Assembly (NCBI GenBank): GCA_020465985.1
Contig: JAANYP010000825.1
Location: forward strand, 207,501-271,500
DNA: 64,000 bases
DNA from: Centrapalus pauciflorus
Lineage: Eukaryota; Streptophyta; Magnoliopsida; Asterales; Asteraceae
Direction: 5' to 3'
In this document: positions 60,249 through 64,000 of the stretch, in pieces
Layout: each line of letters opens with the position of its first letter
Position numbering within the stretch: the first letter of the stretch is position 1
Made by a program: the position numbers and the translations under genes
The notes under the pieces: model-generated
Database searches by the model: none
What the model was told of the DNA's origin: nothing
What the model saw: only the letters and a program-made list of their open reading frames with translations

Positions 60249-62921
60249 CTAATCTCTCTCTCTCTGCACATTCTCGCCTCTCAAACCCTTCTCCTGAGCT
60301 AACCGTAGACTATCAATCAAGGTCGACGTGACCTCTAATCGAGAAGCTCTGGACGTAACCGTCTGCTCATAAGATCTTCGGCTCAAAGCGTCCGCCACCA
60401 CGTTAGCTTTCCCCGGGTGGTACTGGATGTCACAATCATAATCCTTTAGGAGCTCCATGCTGCGCCTCTGTCTCATGTTCAGCTCCTTCTGACTGAACAG
60501 ATACTGTAAACTCTTATGGTCAGTATACACTGTAAAGCGCGTCCCATATAGATAATGCCGCCATATCTTCAAAGCAAAGACTATGGCGTCCAACTCTAAA
60601 TCATGCACTGGCCGACTCAACTCATAACTCTTAAGCTGTCTCGAGGCGTAAGCAATCACCTTGCCTCTCTGCATCAATACACACCCCAACCCGGTGAAGG
60701 AAGCATCGCAATACACAGCAAAATCCTCAGAACCCTCTGGCAACGCTAAAATCGGAGCCTTACACAACCGATTCTTCAACTCTAGGAAAGCACTCTCCTG
60801 CTCCTCGGTCCACACAAACGGCACAGACTGTCGCGTCAACATCGTCAAAGGCACCGCAATCCGCGAGAAATTCTCGATAAACCGCCGATAATACCCTGCC
60901 AAACCCAGGAAGCTGCGAACCTCAGACACCGATGTGGGCTGGCCCCAACTCATAATCGCCTCGATCTTCGCGGGATCCACCTTAACGCCCTCGCTCGTCA
61001 CCACGTGCCCCAAGAACTGCACCTCTCGAAGCCAGAACTCGCACTTCGAAAACTTGGCGTATAGCCTCTCTCGCTGCAAGGTACTCAAGACCTCTCTCAG
61101 ATGCTGGCCATGCTCCTCGCTGCTCCTCGAGTAGATCAGAATATCATCAATAAACACAATCACGAAATCGAGCATCGGCCTGCAGACCCTATTCATCAGG
61201 TCCATAAATGCTGCTGGGGCATTAGTCAGCCCGAACGGCATGACTAAGAACTCATAATGACCATATCTGGTCCTAAACGCAGTCTTAGGCACGTCCTCGT
61301 CTCGAACTCGCAGCTGATGATACCCTGAACGCAGATCAATCTTCGAGAAGAAACTCGCCCCCTGAAGCTGATCAAAGAGATCATCAATCCTCGGCAAGGG
61401 ATAACGGTTCCTCACCGTTACCCTATTAAGCTCTCTGTAATCTATACACATACGCATCGTTCCGTCCTTCTTCTTCACGAATAACACAGGGGCTCCCCAC
61501 GGAGAAGAACTGGGGCGAATAAACCCGCGATCCAACAGATCCTGCAGCTGTGTCATCATCTCGCGTATCTCGGTAGGAGCTAATCGATATGGCGTGCGCG
61601 CAATAGGAACGGCCCCGGGAACTAGGTCGATCCTAAACTCAACCTGCCGGTCCGGCGGCAGACCAGGCATCTCATCTGGGAACACGTCAGGAAAATCTCT
61701 AACTACAGGCACATCACTAACCTCCCTCTTCTCCTTCTTCAAATCTACCACATAAGCTAAATAAGTGGCACACCCCTTCGCCACATACCTCTGCGCCTGC
61801 GCCATCGACACTATACTCATCTCTCCTCGGCGCCTCTCACCATACACAACCGCTGATTCTGACTCGGAAACGGGAATGCGAATCATCTTCTTAGAACAGA
61901 AGATATCCGCCTGACGCGCTGTCAGCCAATCCATGCCAACAATGGCATCGAAACTGCTAATCTCCATAGGCATCAAGTCTATGGAAAATCGGTGACCGTC
62001 TATCTCTAATACACAATCTCTATAGATACGGCTCACTAATACAGTACTACCATCAACACGCTCAACAATAACAGGCACAGATAACTCAGATGAAGACATA
62101 ACAAAATAATCACAGAAGGAGGCAGATACATAAGAACGATCAGATCCCGAATCAAATAAAATAAAGGCACGTAGTCCGTTAAGGATGAACGTACCAGATA
62201 CAACATCAGGCGACTCACGCGCCTCCTCAGCAGTAGCCTGGAAGACCCTGCCACGAGCCCTCGGTGCTCCTCCTCCTCGAGGCGCTGTAGATGATCCAGA
62301 CGGCCCAGCTCCACTCGAACTCGACCCCGGAAACCCCGCACTCGGGTTCGGACAATCCCGAGACATATGACCCGGCTTCCCGCACCGGAAGCAAAGAGAC
62401 TCTTGGGAAGTACATGCAACAGCAGTATGACCAAACTGGCCACATCGGAAACATCGAAGATGCTCGGGGGCGCACGTCCCAGCATGGCGATGATGACATC
62501 GCTGGCAATCTCTCTCGACATCGGCTGAACTCCCAACCCTACTCCCCGAATCCCTGGAACCTCTACCACCACTACTCTGACCCTGACTCTGTGACTGCCT
62601 CTGACTCTGTCCCTGCTGCCTCTGTCCCCTGCTGTCTCTGACCACCCCGACCCTGTCCCTGACTCTGACCAACCCCCAACTGCCTATCATCCCGTCTCTG
62701 ATCTCGCTGAGCCCCTGAACTCTGTCCCTGCTGCTCAGAATAACCGCCCTGACGGCTCTCCCGGTAAAATCTCGATGACCCCGAACTCTGCCCCTGTCCC
62801 GATGCCTCCACACGCTGTCTCTGGGGAGCCGGCTGCTCCCGCTGTCTCTCAATCTCTCTCTCCCTACGCCTGGCGTACTCCATCGCTGACGAGAAAGTGG
62901 GGTCACGCAACATCCCCACAA
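60249..62921 (-). CDS. gag zinc knuckles, protease, reverse transcriptase and RNase H of element 2
   Basis: An 890-residue open frame. Residues before about 100 are out-of-frame gag. Real coding begins in the Gln/Ser/Gly-rich linker, then CCHC knuckles CFRCGQFGHTAVAC and CFRCGKPGHMSRDC, the protease DSGSD motif, reverse transcriptase with FIDDI, and a complete RNase H with YCDASFTGLGC. In contrast to element 1, reverse transcriptase reads REVQFLGH without any insert and RNase H is whole. The frame ends in a (GA)n tract at 60249. Confidence 0.93.
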   Translation of the reverse strand: MWGCCVTPLSRQRWSTPGVGRERLRDSGSSRLPRDSVWRHRDRGRVRGHRDFTGRAVRAVILSSRDRVQGLSEIRDGMIGSWGLVRVRDRVGVVRDSRGQRQQGQSQRQSQSQGQSSGGRGSRDSGSRVGSSADVERDCQRCHHRHAGTCAPEHLRCFRCGQFGHTAVACTSQESLCFRCGKPGHMSRDCPNPSAGFPGSSSSGAGPSGSSTAPRGGGAPRARGRVFQATAEEARESPDVVSGTFILNGLRAFILFDSGSDRSYVSASFCDYFVMSSSELSVPVIVERVDGSTVLVSRIYRDCVLEIDGHRFSIDLMPMEISSFDAIVGMDWLTARQADIFCSKKMIRIPVSESESAVVYGERRRGEMSIVSMAQAQRYVAKGCATYLAYVVDLKKEKREVSDVPVVRDFPDVFPDEMPGLPPDRQVEFRIDLVPGAVPIARTPYRLAPTEIREMMTQLQDLLDRGFIRPSSSPWGAPVLFVKKKDGTMRMCIDYRELNRVTVRNRYPLPRIDDLFDQLQGASFFSKIDLRSGYHQLRVRDEDVPKTAFRTRYGHYEFLVMPFGLTNAPAAFMDLMNRVCRPMLDFVIVFIDDILIYSRSSEEHGQHLREVLSTLQRERLYAKFSKCEFWLREVQFLGHVVTSEGVKVDPAKIEAIMSWGQPTSVSEVRSFLGLAGYYRRFIENFSRIAVPLTMLTRQSVPFVWTEEQESAFLELKNRLCKAPILALPEGSEDFAVYCDASFTGLGCVLMQRGKVIAYASRQLKSYELSRPVHDLELDAIVFALKIWRHYLYGTRFTVYTDHKSLQYLFSQKELNMRQRRSMELLKDYDCDIQYHPGKANVVADALSRRSYEQTVTSRASRLEVTSTLIDSLRLAQEKGLRGENVQRERD

Positions 62922-63576
62922 ACTCTCGGATATCCGGCCTCAAACCTTCGATAAACATATTGACCTTTCGGTCCTCTGTGGCTACCTGATGCGGCGCGAA
63001 CTGGGCTCTGTCATTAAAAATATCGATATACTCCTGAACCGATCTGGATCCCTGCTGCAAATGAATAAACTCTCGCTCCAACTCTCTCCTCGTGTCCAGC
63101 GGACAATACTGCAGCTCGAACTCTGTACGAAACTCCTCCCACGACATCAAGTAGGCCTCGTCAACTCCCTGAGCACTAACAACCGAACTCCACCATCTCA
63201 ATGCTCCTCCCTTCAGAAGGTAGGAGGCATAACTCACTCTATCTGCTCTATCAACATGGGCTATACGGAACGCAGCCTCGACCTCTCTCAACCAATCCAG
63301 TGCCTTCGAGGCACCAACTCCACCAAAGAACTCAGAAGGGCGACCCGTCATGAAGTCCTTAAAGGACCCTCGCGATGGCTGGCTAGAAGAAGAAGCACCA
63401 GCTCCAGAACTCTGGCCTCCCTCGGGCGGAGGCACCGCACCTCGACCCCTACCCATACTCTGACCCGGAAAACGCTCATCTAATATCTGACCTATCACAG
63501 AATACAAGTCAGATCTACGCACAGGCTCATCATCCCTATGGTCATCCCCCTGAGGCCCGCTGCCCTGACGGTCCAT
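62572..63576 (-). CDS. gag of element 2
   Basis: Start chosen at ATG 63576 (MDRQGSGPQGDD); an in-frame ATG at 63606 adds ten residues. The retrotransposon gag domain is clear (WLREVEAAFRI, ALRWWSSVV, WEEFRTEFELQY, FIHLQQGSRSVQEY). After a Gln/Arg/Gly-rich tail the frame departs from the zinc-knuckle frame somewhere around 62600-62650, where the DNA is built of CTGTCCCTG-like repeats. Confidence 0.92.
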   Translation of the reverse strand: MDRQGSGPQGDDHRDDEPVRRSDLYSVIGQILDERFPGQSMGRGRGAVPPPEGGQSSGAGASSSSQPSRGSFKDFMTGRPSEFFGGVGASKALDWLREVEAAFRIAHVDRADRVSYASYLLKGGALRWWSSVVSAQGVDEAYLMSWEEFRTEFELQYCPLDTRRELEREFIHLQQGSRSVQEYIDIFNDRAQFAPHQVATEDRKVNMFIEGLRPDIREFVGMLRDPTFSSAMEYARRREREIERQREQPAPQRQRVEASGQGQSSGSSRFYRESRQGGYSEQQGQSSGAQRDQRRDDRQLGVGQSQGQGRGGQRQQGTEAAGTESEAVTESGSE

Positions 63577-63734
63577 AACAACCTGCACAATAAGATAATA
63601 ACACAAATTAACTCTACAAGACTCTACACACTACTCGTTCATCACCTATTACTCTACTTCGGATTACAATCCAAGGATCTAGACTCTATGGTTTAAGCTT
63701 AAGCATCCACTAGATACTTAATCTCTTAAACCTA

Positions 63735-63747
63735 GTCTCTGATACCA
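63735..63747 (-). promoter_or_regulatory. primer binding site of element 2, initiator tRNA-Met
   Basis: On the minus strand TGGTATCAGAGAC lies four bases inside the 5' LTR boundary, the same 13 bases as in element 1. Confidence 0.9.
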
Positions 63748-63751
63748 AGCT

Positions 63752-63940
63752 TGTAACACCCTCGAACTAATCAACAATGCCACATAATTACCACGTCAGC
63801 AACGATATAATATAATAATCCCTACGTTATTCCCAAGATACATACACGAGAACCCGATAATTTTAAACTTTAATTATACAGTAATAGTCACGGAAATCTC
63901 TGAATTAACACAACCTATCCGAAGTATATAAACAGTCCAC
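63752..63940 (-). repeat. truncated 5' LTR of element 2
   Basis: Identical to 57126-57314 over 189 bp. It stops at AGTCCAC, after which the sequence is that of 54825 onward, so 1,534 bp of this LTR are missing at this place. Confidence 0.95.
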
Positions 63941-64000
63941 TGTTCTTGCTTCATTTAATCCCTCGGCCTTCAATTTGACATAAAAAATGAGATCACAGAC
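63934..64000. repeat. right partner of the 9.1-kb duplication junction; partial VAR3-like exon 3
   Basis: Identical to 54818-54884. It contains 34 bases of exon 3 and the beginning of intron 2 of the VAR3-like gene on the minus strand, reached from the LTR through the 7-bp overlap AGTCCAC. Confidence 0.95.

Larger units (their letters stand above)
57126..63940 (-). mobile_element. Ty3/gypsy LTR retrotransposon, element 2 (chromovirus-like), 5' LTR interrupted
   Basis: On the minus strand: 5' LTR fragment (63940-63752), tRNA-iMet primer site (63747-63735), gag, protease, reverse transcriptase, RNase H, integrase with chromodomain-like tail, polypurine tract (58864-58849), 3' LTR (58848-57126). 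The 189 bp of LTR present at both ends are identical by eye, so insertion is very recent. Two frame breaks lie in simple-sequence tracts. The left flank at 57121-57125 is CATAA; the matching flank is beyond the window. It lies about 1 kb upstream of, and reads toward, the VAR3-like gene. Confidence 0.95.

Overview
The window is nuclear DNA of a flowering plant, almost certainly a eudicot. Four interrupted host genes with GT-AG introns (one GC-AG) sit in AT-rich DNA packed with plant transposons: Ty3/gypsy chromovirus-type elements primed by initiator-tRNA-Met, L1-type LINE remnants, Helitrons, and hAT, Tourist-like and Mutator-like non-autonomous elements. The species cannot be fixed from sequence alone.

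Layout. 1-7472: a young Ty3/gypsy element on +, entering with its 5' LTR already truncated by the window edge. Its pol carries a 90-bp GT-AG intron-like insert inside reverse transcriptase and an out-of-frame deletion in RNase H. 7473-26700: an accessory region of Helitrons (several nested or composite), a solo LTR with target duplication, an hAT element, two L1 LINE remnants, a long inverted repeat, microsatellites and short tandem duplications. 26876-29958 (+): a DUF3537 multi-pass membrane protein of the plant gustatory-receptor-like family. 30000-36600: decayed transposon DNA with a probable MULE transposase remnant, an hAT MITE, an old direct duplication and a foldback element whose empty site is preserved in the other copy. 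36633-43574 (+): a 16-exon EH-domain dynamin-like ATPase (EHD), with a 558-bp hAT MITE in intron 2. 43575-49500: mostly non-coding, with two more MITE-like elements. 49572-50355 (+): a two-exon SWIB/MDM2 protein whose intron holds a near-perfect 36-bp hairpin. 50509-51981: Helitron end, LINE tail, MITE. 52224-56077 (-): a five-exon RanBP2-type zinc-finger protein resembling chloroplast VAR3/OZ1. 57126-63940 (-): a second, very young Ty3/gypsy element whose 5' LTR stops after 189 bp.

The most striking point is at the right edge. At 63934-63940 the LTR switches, through the 7-bp shared word AGTCCAC, into sequence identical to 54825-54884, that is intron 2 and exon 3 of the VAR3-like gene. This is the signature of a head-to-tail tandem duplication of 9,116 bp containing the 5' half of that gene and the retroelement, or of an assembly misjoin. 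The host genes are unrelated to one another functionally (endocytosis, plastid RNA processing, chromatin or SWIB protein, membrane receptor or channel-like protein); no operon-like logic is expected or seen.
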